A model generated the notes under the pieces. It made no database searches, was not told where the DNA came from, and saw nothing but the letters and a program-made list of their open reading frames with translations. Positions 62,101 to 64,000 of a stretch of 64,000 nt of DNA are shown here, piece after piece. The position numbers and the translations under genes were made by a program. The first letter of the stretch is position 1; the number at the start of each line of letters is the position of its first letter. The DNA is from Owenia fusiformis (taxonomy: Eukaryota > Annelida > Polychaeta > Sabellida > Oweniidae), in assembly GCA_903813345.2 (NCBI GenBank), contig CAIIXF020000005.1, positions 14,323,375 through 14,387,374 of the forward strand. Direction: 5' to 3'.

Positions 62101-64000
62101 AAATATCTTGTTGGAAAATCAGTATTGAGTTGCTATTCACATTTAGAAGATACCAGCATTTCATTTTCCCATAACAATGATGAGAACACTAATGATGACA
62201 GTGACAAAGATGACAATATAGATGATAAGAACAAATGAAGACAATGTAAAACGAAAGCTTCAAAAATCCATCTTATATTCAGATATAGTTTTAGATCATT
62301 CTGACATGATTGTGTCACATGTCTGATCAAAATCGAGTATGAAGTCACTGTATACTTTCTCCCCTATCTAACTAATGACCAAACATCAAACGATGGTAGG
62401 ATTACTTGAGAGTAGGGGGAGGATCTGAGGCCAGATAGGAGTCTACTCAGGTCATGCCCTTTTGAATTCAAACTTGATAATCTCAAGAGAGCCGTTACAG
62501 ATGAAGAGGATTGCTAATATTTTGCACTCATTAACCCTATTACACTTCTACTAATTACAGGAAGAATAAATGCTCAATTTCACCTTACTCCATCTGTTGA
62601 GATACCTACAGTAAAGCTTACCATTGGTTAAAATATCCGTCTGCTCATGCTTATTTCATGCAATTTCTTCATAAATTTTAAAAGAACGGCTTTATTTTCT
62701 TACATTTCTATAGAATTCAAAGTCTTGGCTTCACAAATTTACTTGTTGCCTTTCCCACTCTTACATACCCTATTTTGGATTTCAAAAATGAACACTCTGA
62801 CATTACAATCATACTTCTGCCCCTATAATATTTAGCACAGGAAAGAATTCAGACAATCAAAAGCCAATCAAACAGAAAGTACATCAGTTACAACATTCAA
62901 AAGTTAATCCTATTGAAAACTATCTAAAACCAATAAAATAGACTATCGAAACTACAGAAATATGAAATGGTTAAATCTTCATCTTAGACAACATATCTTT
63001 CAGAAGATGCTCACCGTTGCCTAGCAACACATGTTTGTAGTGGCTGTTTTGAGAAAATTCAATGTATTGCTGATTTCTATTCGGAAACCTGGACATGTTT
63101 TTGCACAGTTTGCTTGGAAATTGTGGTTAGTAGCTGTGTACACTTAAGATAATGAAGCAGGTTAATGCTTTTGATAGACACATACCTTACTGCCTTGAAA
63201 CTGGTCAGAAAACAAACATCTTAGCATCATAAACATACATAAGATTTGGTACTTTCTCCAATCATCCACTTACTAAGACAAGATCATCGATGAAGCAAAA
63301 AGATACATTTCAATATACAGATCTGTATCATCAAGTAAATGAGTTAAAATATCCTAATTAGAAAAAGATGTTGACGTAATAAGGTTGAGAACAAGTTGTT
63401 AAGATAACTTATACAGATTACCTATTATTCCATAATAGAGGGTCTCTTACCTTAACTCATTGTCCTAATCCTTTATTCTGGTCTTTGATCTTAGGTCTTA
63501 ATTCATAACTAATGCATGAAGTGAATGCGTAATCAAAATATACACACAAGTAAATCCGTGATGAATTTATAATTTTCCATTTGTGTGGAATATTTTCATA
63601 GTCTTTTAATCTATTAGTTGAACGATTGTTACGTTCTTTAATCCCTGTATTCAAATGCGTAATCCTGAATGGTTGTTACGGTAACTAACAACAAATCCGA
63701 ATGATTGGTTAAAACATTATATTAAATATTTTAACAACACTTTACAGCTTTCAAATCGACACTTAAGAAAGTTTCTGTCTATAACATAGGAAATTGATTG
63801 TCAATCGATGTCTTAATTTCATTTTGTAAATTTCAATGAAATTTGTTCCCCCCTGGACATCAGCCGGATATAGAATGGCCTAACACCATACCCCAATAAG
63901 AAACACAAATTCAACAATACTAATCCTTTAATACATACATCACAAATAATAGTATCTTCACATACCGATAATTGAAATACTTACCTTTAATATTATGATG
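6683..64000 (-). CDS. PDZRN3: PDZRN3/4-like (LNX3-type) PDZ protein, N-terminal part missing; eight exons 53323..6683, possible ninth at right edge
   Basis: Joined exons (53323-53079, 31485-31341, 22319-22221, 15239-15177, 13184-13089, 10961-10857, 8790-8665, 8146-6683) give 780 codons plus stop without a frame break. Numbering from VNG: 1-30 is the end of PDZ1; 31-130 is a linker with TVATQTDE; about 131-214 is PDZ2, with carboxylate loop RLGLTLCYG; 252-293 carries TTDTAT and [14 protein letters not shown], close to vertebrate PDZRN3; about 465-485 has AYNT plus RSTPLTLEL; 635-780 is the conserved C-terminal block opening MEW and ending SVTTV, a class I PDZ ligand. Known of the family: E3 ubiquitin ligases with RING and TRAF-type zinc fingers at the N terminus, acting at membranes and synapses (for example on MuSK). 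Those domains lie outside, to the right. An invertebrate gene would be co-orthologous to vertebrate PDZRN3 and PDZRN4. Confidence 0.94.
8147..8664. other. PDZRN intron (518 bp)
   Basis: Between the HEKDSG exon and the terminal exon. Apart from the continuation of the downstream frame to about 8374, which has no family similarity, I see nothing in it. Confidence 0.75.
8665..8790 (-). CDS. PDZRN3: PDZRN exon: [13 protein letters not shown] block
   Basis: 42 codons opening [13 protein letters not shown] and ending [14 protein letters not shown] then KNDESSEQ. This is among the most conserved stretches of the family and rich in Ser/Thr/acidic residues, suggesting phosphorylation (inference). Donor CAG|GTATAA is slightly off consensus; acceptor TTTCCAG. 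Confidence 0.97.
8791..10856. other. PDZRN intron (2.07 kb)
   Basis: Contains a short AT microsatellite at about 8851-8866, a diverged tandem pair around CAAATCTTGCAACCA-TGGTAAC (9797-9860), and one dispersed-repeat copy (10322-10494). No coding signal. Confidence 0.7.
10322..10494 (-). repeat. 175-bp dispersed repeat, full-length
   Basis: A well-preserved copy showing the family layout on plus: TGGTCATGTTTTAAAATG, TAGAGTGGAAAGG, GGAATTAGCAAGGAATAA, CATTCAAATTTTAGAG, GAGCAGACGGACATTT. It ends with the terminal GACATTT. Confidence 0.85.
10857..10961 (-). CDS. PDZRN3: PDZRN exon: post-PDZ2 acidic segment
   Basis: 35 codons, [20 protein letters not shown] then MLRQHPHF. The DDLHMDML core is identical to vertebrate PDZRN3. 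Acceptor TTTGCAG, donor CAG|GTAAGT, phase 0. Confidence 0.95.
11183..11355 (+). repeat. 175-bp dispersed repeat, full-length
   Basis: Starts AAAATATCCGTCTGTTCTTG, with CTCTAAAATTTGAATGAAG and GCATTTCAAAATATAACC following. The terminal GACC is decayed to AACC. Confidence 0.85.
12307..12474 (-). repeat. 175-bp dispersed repeat, full-length
   Basis: ATGGTCATGTTTTGAAAT to CATGAGCAGACGGA. The outermost AAATRTC of the right end is replaced. Confidence 0.85.
13089..13184 (-). CDS. PDZRN3: PDZRN exon: end of PDZ2
   Basis: 32 codons: [17 protein letters not shown] then [11 protein letters not shown], corresponding to vertebrate INGIEVQNREEAVALL and SLLIARPE. Acceptor CTTTTCAG, donor CAG|GTAACT. Confidence 0.95.
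13185..15176. other. PDZRN intron (1.99 kb)
   Basis: No dispersed-repeat copy. A 25-bp tandem duplication (AGCCTATGCTTAAAATAT) lies at about 14355-14400. The open frame at 13914-14261 (115 codons) has no recognised similarity and a composition like the surrounding intron. Confidence 0.7.
15177..15239 (-). CDS. PDZRN3: PDZRN micro-exon: PDZ2 core
   Basis: Only 21 codons: [20 protein letters not shown] plus Q. It aligns with vertebrate [20 protein letters not shown] and includes the conserved Asp of PDZ strand beta4. Acceptor TTTCAG, donor CAG|GTAAGT, phase 0. It is too short to be found by open-frame length. Confidence 0.96.
16161..16320 (-). repeat. 175-bp dispersed repeat, right end lost
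   Basis: Carries the phrase GGAATTAGCAAGGAATAAAG and CATTCAAATATTTAAA, but the GAGCAGACGG terminus has decayed to GATGAGTGAG. Confidence 0.75.
17321..17476. repeat. 78-bp tandem duplication, two copies
   Basis: 17321-17398 and 17399-17476 differ at one position by eye (CCATTTTAG against CCATTCTAG). Each unit includes TCTCCTGGAGGAGA, an imperfect palindrome. Near identity points to a recent duplication or an assembly artefact. Confidence 0.85.
18185..18430 (+). promoter_or_regulatory. CpG-rich promoter-like patch: inverted CCAAT, CRE, TATA
   Basis: Within A+T-rich, CpG-poor intron this patch has many CpGs. ATTGG (inverted CCAAT) lies at about 18252, a perfect CRE TGACGTCA at 18276-18283, and TATAAAG at 18297-18303, 13 bp after the CRE. 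Downstream GCG|GTGAGT at about 18348 could be a splice donor. This arrangement is typical of Pol II core promoters or retroelement LTRs. The 3' part (18384-18430) recurs elsewhere in the window, favouring a repeat origin. No downstream coding region was found. Confidence 0.4.
18384..18430 (-). repeat. Three-copy block (ACCCTTTGCATTC...) copy 1
   Basis: On minus: ACCCTTTGCATTCGTTTGA, then CTTCTTAAAAGAGAGCTTC. Shared with 23949-23995 and 32355-32405. Confidence 0.65.
19441..19612 (+). repeat. 175-bp dispersed repeat, full-length
   Basis: AAATATCGTCTGCTTCTG to GCATTTCAAAACATGACC. The middle, after ACAATTTAGA, is diverged (CTATCAACATCACATACATG). Confidence 0.85.
20921..21098 (+). repeat. 175-bp dispersed repeat, full-length
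   Basis: One of the best plus-strand copies: AAAATGTCGGCCTGCTC at the left, TTCAAAATATGACCACTGTG and then GACGTTT at the right, so both inverted ends remain visible. Confidence 0.88.
21611..21782 (-). repeat. 175-bp dispersed repeat, full-length
   Basis: ATGGGGTCATGTTTTGAAAT to GGCAGACGGATTT; moderately diverged in the centre. Confidence 0.83.
22221..22319 (-). CDS. PDZRN3: PDZRN exon: start of PDZ2
   Basis: 33 codons, [20 protein letters not shown] through DIFISE, matching the vertebrate EEVDLYR..KLGLTVCYR..DIGIYISE. It includes the peptide-carboxylate loop (LGLT). Phase 0 both sides; acceptor TTATAG, donor GAG|GTAAGA. Confidence 0.95.
23267..23368. repeat. Short tandem duplication
   Basis: ATTTTTGTCACCATTTTACAAT-ATTGTCATAT occurs twice about 54 bp apart, with small differences. 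Confidence 0.7.
23949..23995 (+). repeat. Three-copy block (ACCCTTTGCATTC...) copy 2
   Basis: ACCCTTTGCATTCATTTGAG then CATCTTAAAAAGAGAG; about 80 percent like the other two copies by eye. Confidence 0.6.
24117..24342. mobile_element. TA-MITE-like element, related termini
   Basis: The left end TACAGTAAAACCTTTATAG is mirrored at the right by CAGGCTTTACTATA. About 226 bp, non-coding, with TA at both ends. It shares the outer terminus but not the interior of the 40734-41193 element. Confidence 0.55.
25309..25482 (-). repeat. 175-bp dispersed repeat, full-length
   Basis: ATGGTCACATTTTGAGATGC to TTGAGCAGACGGATTT; the AATTAGCAAGAAATAAAG core is retained. Confidence 0.85.
26213..26380 (+). repeat. 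175-bp dispersed repeat, 5' end decayed
   Basis: Left end reduced to ACCTGGATCTGCTTTATT. CTCTAAAATTTGAATGAAG and AAAACATGACC are well kept. Confidence 0.8.
27465..29330. repeat. Satellite-like array, 447-bp monomers in 894-bp dimers, bounded by GGAGGCCCTC
   Basis: The motif ACCTTCARTG recurs at 27951, 28398 and 28843, with a decayed ACCTTCAAAT at 29291, a spacing of 445-448 bp. Sequences such as TACTTCATTATTTCTTGCGA (27713, 28607) recur only every 894 bp, so alternate monomers form a higher-order dimer repeated about twice. The array opens with GGAGGCCCTCCTGAAAGGGC (from 27469) and closes with GAGGGCCTCC (about 29318-29327), an inverted pair, suggesting the whole is one mobile unit with an internal array. 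AGGTCA/TGACCT half-sites are scattered throughout, with direct repeats. No open frame of note. Confidence 0.85.
27643..27673 (+). promoter_or_regulatory. AGGTCA direct-repeat cluster (DR0 + DR1)
   Basis: Half-sites at 27643-27648, 27649-27654, 27656-27661 and 27668-27673. The second and third form a perfect DR1 (AGGTCAAAGGTCA), the consensus for RXR heterodimers and HNF4. TCAAGGTCA also fits the extended monomer site of ERR/SF-1 type receptors. Similar clusters recur near 28071 and 28960. Binding is not shown by sequence alone. Confidence 0.4.
29331..31340. other. PDZRN intron part without recognised content
   Basis: A+T-rich sequence. Open frames of up to about 100 codons (30737-31085 region, both strands) overlap each other and resemble no protein I know. 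Confidence 0.6.
31341..31485 (-). CDS. PDZRN3: PDZRN exon: inter-PDZ linker
   Basis: Takes one base to complete the split Gly, reads [18 protein letters not shown] and then an acidic/aromatic stretch ending FNDFEYE. Sequence-level conservation in this linker is weak. Support comes from exact phase agreement (2 in, 0 out), a good acceptor (AATTACAG) and donor (GAG|GTAAGC), and an uninterrupted frame between two certain exons. Confidence 0.85.
32355..32405 (+). repeat. Three-copy block (ACCCTTTGCATTC...) copy 3
   Basis: ACCCTTTGCATCTATTTGAC then CTTCTTAAAAGAGAGCTTC. Closest to the 18384-18430 copy, in opposite orientation. Confidence 0.65.
32734..32751 (+). repeat. Poly-G run of 18
   Basis: An uninterrupted G18 within A+T-rich sequence. 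Length may be uncertain because of sequencing slippage. Confidence 0.85.
33044..33219 (+). repeat. 175-bp dispersed repeat, full-length
   Basis: ATGTCCGTCTGCTCATG at the left; right end TTTAAATATTACCCAATGAT. The terminal GATATTT is present. Confidence 0.87.
33397..33711. mobile_element. Nested-hairpin element (MITE-like)
   Basis: 33397-33508 folds on itself: GTTATGTCACTATGACGTGA pairs with its exact complement at the other end, and pairing continues inward with few mismatches to a short loop around CCTTGGGAGG. Just after, ATGTATTACATGCC (about 33513) pairs with its complement near 33696-33709, enclosing a further stem (GGCTATATC/GATATAGC). A perfect CRE palindrome TGACGTCA lies at 33557-33564. 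No coding potential. The family is unrecognised. Confidence 0.7.
34571..34747 (-). repeat. 175-bp dispersed repeat, full-length, diverged
   Basis: ATGATGACAAGTTTTAAAAC to TGAGCAGACGACATTTT. GTCAAATTTTAGAGAGAAAT is kept. Confidence 0.8.
35252..35425 (+). repeat. 175-bp dispersed repeat, 5' part diverged
   Basis: AAAATGTCTGTAGGTTAATG at the left, then CTAAATTTTGAATGAAATG. Ends AAAATGATATTT, retaining the terminal inverted heptamer. Confidence 0.78.
35941..36115 (+). repeat. 175-bp dispersed repeat, with small internal insertion
   Basis: AAATATCCGTCTGCTCAG to GCAAAGACATGACCGC; the part after ATGGACTTTATG is rearranged. Confidence 0.82.
37878..38040 (+). repeat. 175-bp dispersed repeat, both ends decayed
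   Basis: TTTCTCCCCAAAATCTCAAT and TGTCTGTTTCGTTTATTCCT identify it. A separate 19-bp terminus fragment (AAAATGTCCGTCTTCTCAG) sits at about 37519-37537. Confidence 0.72.
39149..39288 (+). repeat. 175-bp dispersed repeat, degraded
   Basis: Only ATGTTTGTTTACATTGTTGC, TTGCTAATTCCTCTCCTTTA and AAAACATGACA remain clearly alignable. Confidence 0.6.
39815..40180 (+). promoter_or_regulatory. CpG-rich patch with E-box and perfect NRF1 palindrome; possible cryptic promoter/first exon
   Basis: CACGTG at 39821-39826 and TGCGCATGCGCA at 39857-39868, the palindromic NRF1 site. Then an ATG in good context (GAGAATGG, ATG at 39892) opens [14 protein letters not shown] and meets a possible donor ACG|GTAATA at 39934. 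CpGs continue to about 40180, unlike the flanks. In animals this combination marks TATA-less promoters of housekeeping and mitochondrial genes. No downstream exon was identified, so it may be an orphan promoter, a transposed piece or a non-coding RNA start. Confidence 0.35.
40325..40720. repeat. Three-copy tandem array (107-126 bp units)
   Basis: Units begin at CAGTACAGTAAAA (40354, 40480, 40587) and contain GTGAACACCTCTTTAGTGAA, CTCTATTGAACACCTGTGT and a closing AATTCCCAG. The unit starts with the same CAGTAAAA terminus as the adjoining MITE, so the array may have grown from a transposon end. Confidence 0.8.
40734..41193. mobile_element. TA-MITE, longest copy (460 bp)
   Basis: TA target duplication at 40734-40735 and 41192-41193. 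Termini CAGTAAAATCTGTCTAATCC and GATATACAGGTTTTACTG are inverted copies, and subterminal GGATTAGGAGGTGTTCACAT repeats near both ends in either orientation. There is no transposase frame, so it is non-autonomous. Terminus type suggests pogo/Tigger mobilisation. Confidence 0.72.
41254..41326 (+). repeat. 73-bp inverted pair, left member
   Basis: Begins with the perfect palindrome CACTGTATATACAGTG and continues ATCGCCTACTATTAAAAGTG through GATGCGCAAAATTC. By eye about 71 of 73 positions match the reverse complement of 45315-45387. The similarity stops sharply at both ends. Confidence 0.85.
42850..43253. repeat. CCCGCGAA cluster, left block
   Basis: From GAGCTGTCAAGTGTCCCGCG onward, seven or so CCCGCGAA-like units lie between 42860 and 42975, followed by non-repetitive sequence up to the foldback arm. 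CpG density is far above the neighbourhood. Confidence 0.7.
43254..44087. mobile_element. Foldback element: two ~330-bp inverted arms, 165-bp loop
   Basis: Arms 43254-43591 and 43757-44087 are reverse complements at perhaps 85-90 percent by eye. Shared phrases include CCTCCATGCTGGGTTCAAAC, GGTACCCGGT, AAACGTGTAAGATTTGTTTT and GAGCTAGAAGCTTCAAATAA. Close to the loop each arm has a G/C run (G11 at 43529-43539; C13 at 43801-43813), the palindrome GCGATCGC and CTGGCTACGCC. No transposase. The 66-codon frame at 43713-43913 is a by-product of the arm. Confidence 0.85.
44088..44865. repeat. CCCGCGAA cluster, right block
   Basis: From about 44515 paired units of the form TGTCCCGCGAAATCCCGCGA recur. 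Two larger repeats about 218 bp apart share AATCACGCAAATCC and TCTAAAAAATCTGTCCC (44515-44615 and 44733-44837). The block closes with GGGGTTGACAGTACTG, whose complement contains CTGTCAA as at the left block's start, so left and right may be ends of one element split by the foldback. Confidence 0.7.
45315..45387 (-). repeat. 73-bp inverted pair, right member
   Basis: Reverse complement of 41254-41326 with two differences (one spoils the terminal palindrome, TATGTACA). Either the termini of a 4.13-kb element beginning CACTG, or two insertions of the same small repeat. No clear target duplication was seen. Confidence 0.85.
46105..46286 (+). repeat. 175-bp dispersed repeat, full-length
   Basis: AAAATGTCCGTCTGCTCAGG to GGACCATTGTGATATTC; both terminal heptamers are nearly intact. 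Confidence 0.85.
47569..47740 (-). repeat. 175-bp dispersed repeat, full-length
   Basis: GAGGGTTATGTTTTGAAATA to GCATGAGCAGACGGACA; a close match to the apparent family consensus. Confidence 0.87.
49001..49474 (+). CDS. Unrecognised open reading frame (158 codons open)
   Basis: The frame is open from just after a TGA at 48998 to the stop ending at 49474, the longest open stretch not explained by the two genes. The first ATG in frame is only about half-way ([11 protein letters not shown]), so it would have to be an exon or a decayed fragment. Content is ordinary for protein ([32 protein letters not shown]), without low complexity. I do not recognise a domain. It lies antisense in a PDZRN intron, with no promoter or splice partners identified. 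It could be a transposon remnant, a nested gene exon or chance. Confidence 0.25.
   Translation, partial: DKREGVGVIQWQIVGPGIQGQNVNICVLSYSLTKNKYEEFKQSFIIQSDTLEKLNNSHGYCSNVRIKSLSKQKGIIRNFKMSGVDVGIFKSLCSKLNNFQQFYKPAQTSTLWKLDKTAKDVSEENDVIVDYLKEVKKKMINPNLLKFKCLLVFPSTM
49977..50146 (-). repeat. 175-bp dispersed repeat, full-length
   Basis: GGGTCATGTTTTGAAATTC to GCATGAGGAGACGACAT. Confidence 0.85.
51220..51630. repeat. Diverged tandem duplication, 224-bp period
   Basis: AGATTTGCATGAGTAAATA (51245) recurs as AGATTTGCATGAATAAATA (51469). CATCAGAAATGACACTAATT, AAATGATTAATA and GCCTGTCAAGGTTACAT follow in both at the same offsets. By eye around three-quarters identical, hence old. Confidence 0.75.
53079..53323 (-). 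CDS. PDZRN3: PDZRN exon: end of PDZ1 and linker
   Basis: Begins [20 protein letters not shown] and [11 protein letters not shown], the alpha2-beta6 part of PDZ1 (vertebrate VNGRDLSRATHDQAVEAF). A linker follows with TVATQTDEF, a match to the vertebrate TGTQTD stretch, and an acidic tail DNEEEILNQ. 81 codons plus two bases; acceptor TTTACAG, donor GG|GTAAGT (phase 2). Confidence 0.94.
53917..54090 (+). repeat. 175-bp dispersed repeat, 5' end diverged
   Basis: AAAATGTCTTATACTCATG, then AGAATTTGAATAAAGTCTC and CCTTGCTAATTCCTCTCTTT, ending AAACATGACCATT. Confidence 0.82.
54971..55133 (-). repeat. 175-bp dispersed repeat, left end decayed
   Basis: AGAAATGCTCTAAAATC, CACTTCAGTCAAATATTCCA and AAGCAGACGACAT identify it. 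Confidence 0.72.
55363..55458 (+). repeat. 175-bp dispersed repeat, 5' half only
   Basis: AAATCCGTCTGCTCGTG, CAATTTCTCTGTTTAATTTG, then truncated after a poly-T stretch. Confidence 0.7.
57190..57350 (-). repeat. 175-bp dispersed repeat, both ends decayed
   Basis: CCAAATGCAAAATATGGTGA, ACACTCTAAATTATATAGAA and CATTCAAATTTTAAAGAGAT. Confidence 0.75.
59785..59988 (+). repeat. 175-bp dispersed repeat, with insertions
   Basis: TTGCCGTCTGCTAAAAA, TGTAAAATTTGGATGAAATG and AACTTCAATGATATTT. Longer than usual (about 204 bp). Confidence 0.72.
60459..60639 (+). repeat. 175-bp dispersed repeat, best terminal inverted ends
   Basis: Left AAATGTCCGTCTGCTCATG, right CCTCCATGACATTT: the outer seven bases AAATGTC and GACATTT are exact inverted copies. 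Internal TTCCACTCAATTTCTCTCTA and TTTACAGTTTAGAGTGTTAA are close to consensus. Confidence 0.88.
61814..61983 (-). repeat. 175-bp dispersed repeat, full-length, diverged left half
   Basis: AAAATGCAAAATATGGTAAA, TATTCAAATTTTAGAGAGAA and AAGAGCAGACGGACATT. Confidence 0.82.
62630..62804 (+). repeat. 175-bp dispersed repeat, full-length
   Basis: AAAATATCCGTCTGCTCATG to TTCAAAAATGAACACTCTGA plus CATT. Confidence 0.82.
63985..64000 (-). CDS. PDZRN3: Possible PDZRN exon cut by the window edge (PDZ1 middle)
   Basis: Minus strand reads through ATA TTA AAG into a textbook donor (AAG|GTAAGT) at 63984. In the required phase 0 the last residues would be ILK, giving ILK|VNGHDL across the junction, which fits PDZ domains (IL-x-VNG). 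Against it, the position where PDZ domains usually carry Asp would be Ile. Only 16 bases are visible, so this is tentative. Confidence 0.4.

Larger units (their letters stand above)
53324..63984. other. PDZRN intron (10.7 kb) up to the right edge
   Basis: Seven dispersed-repeat copies and a 19-bp tandem duplication (CCCTCTTTCAAAGGGTCAT, about 56366-56403). Open frames at 56880-57140 (plus) and 58627-58869 (minus) are discussed and rejected. The rest shows nothing recognisable. Its right limit depends on the tentative edge exon. Confidence 0.55.

Noticed and set aside
1-64000. CRISPR arrays, operons, prophage or insertion sequences of bacterial type
   Set aside because: None seen. Spliced metazoan genes and intron-dominated sequence rule out a prokaryotic context, and regularly spaced repeats here are tandem arrays without unique spacers.

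Overview
The window is animal nuclear DNA. It is A+T-rich (about two-thirds by eye), with spliced genes, GT-AG introns of up to about 21 kb, and dense small repeats. No bacterial, organellar or viral gene organisation was seen. The two genes match metazoan families well, and the encoded proteins look like those of a bilaterian invertebrate. The phylum cannot be fixed from sequence alone.

Layout: (1) 1-2654, plus strand: four exons that complete the 3' part of an HSD17B10 gene, a mitochondrial short-chain dehydrogenase and subunit of mitochondrial RNase P. Only the first roughly nine residues are missing, to the left. (2) 2655-6682: the tail-to-tail intergenic stretch, holding the two 3' ends and two small inverted-repeat transposons. 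(3) 6683-64000, minus strand: one long PDZRN3/4-like (LNX3-type) gene. Eight well-supported exons (780 codons plus stop) encode the end of PDZ1, all of PDZ2 and the conserved C-terminal region ending in a PDZ ligand. A possible ninth exon lies at the extreme right edge. The RING and TRAF-type zinc fingers lie beyond the window. Everything else from 8147 to 63984 is PDZRN intron.

The introns carry most of the unusual material. I count 28 copies of one roughly 175-bp dispersed repeat, 16 on plus and 12 on minus, with a short AAATRTC / GAYATTT inverted terminus. A 447-bp tandem array (27465-29330) is packed with AGGTCA half-sites. There is an 830-bp foldback element with G/C runs and GCGATCGC near its loop, nested among CCCGCGAA clusters (42850-44860). 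A 73-bp sequence occurs as an inverted pair about 4 kb apart. A mariner/pogo-like TA-flanked MITE family is present, along with nested hairpins around 33.4-33.7 kb. Two CpG-rich patches look like promoters: CCAAT/CRE/TATA at 18.25-18.30 kb, and E-box plus a perfect NRF1 palindrome at 39.8 kb.

The two genes have no evident functional link; they are convergent neighbours. No convincing new multi-gene system is present. The strongest candidates for undescribed biology are the dispersed repeat family, the AGGTCA array and the two cryptic promoter-like patches.
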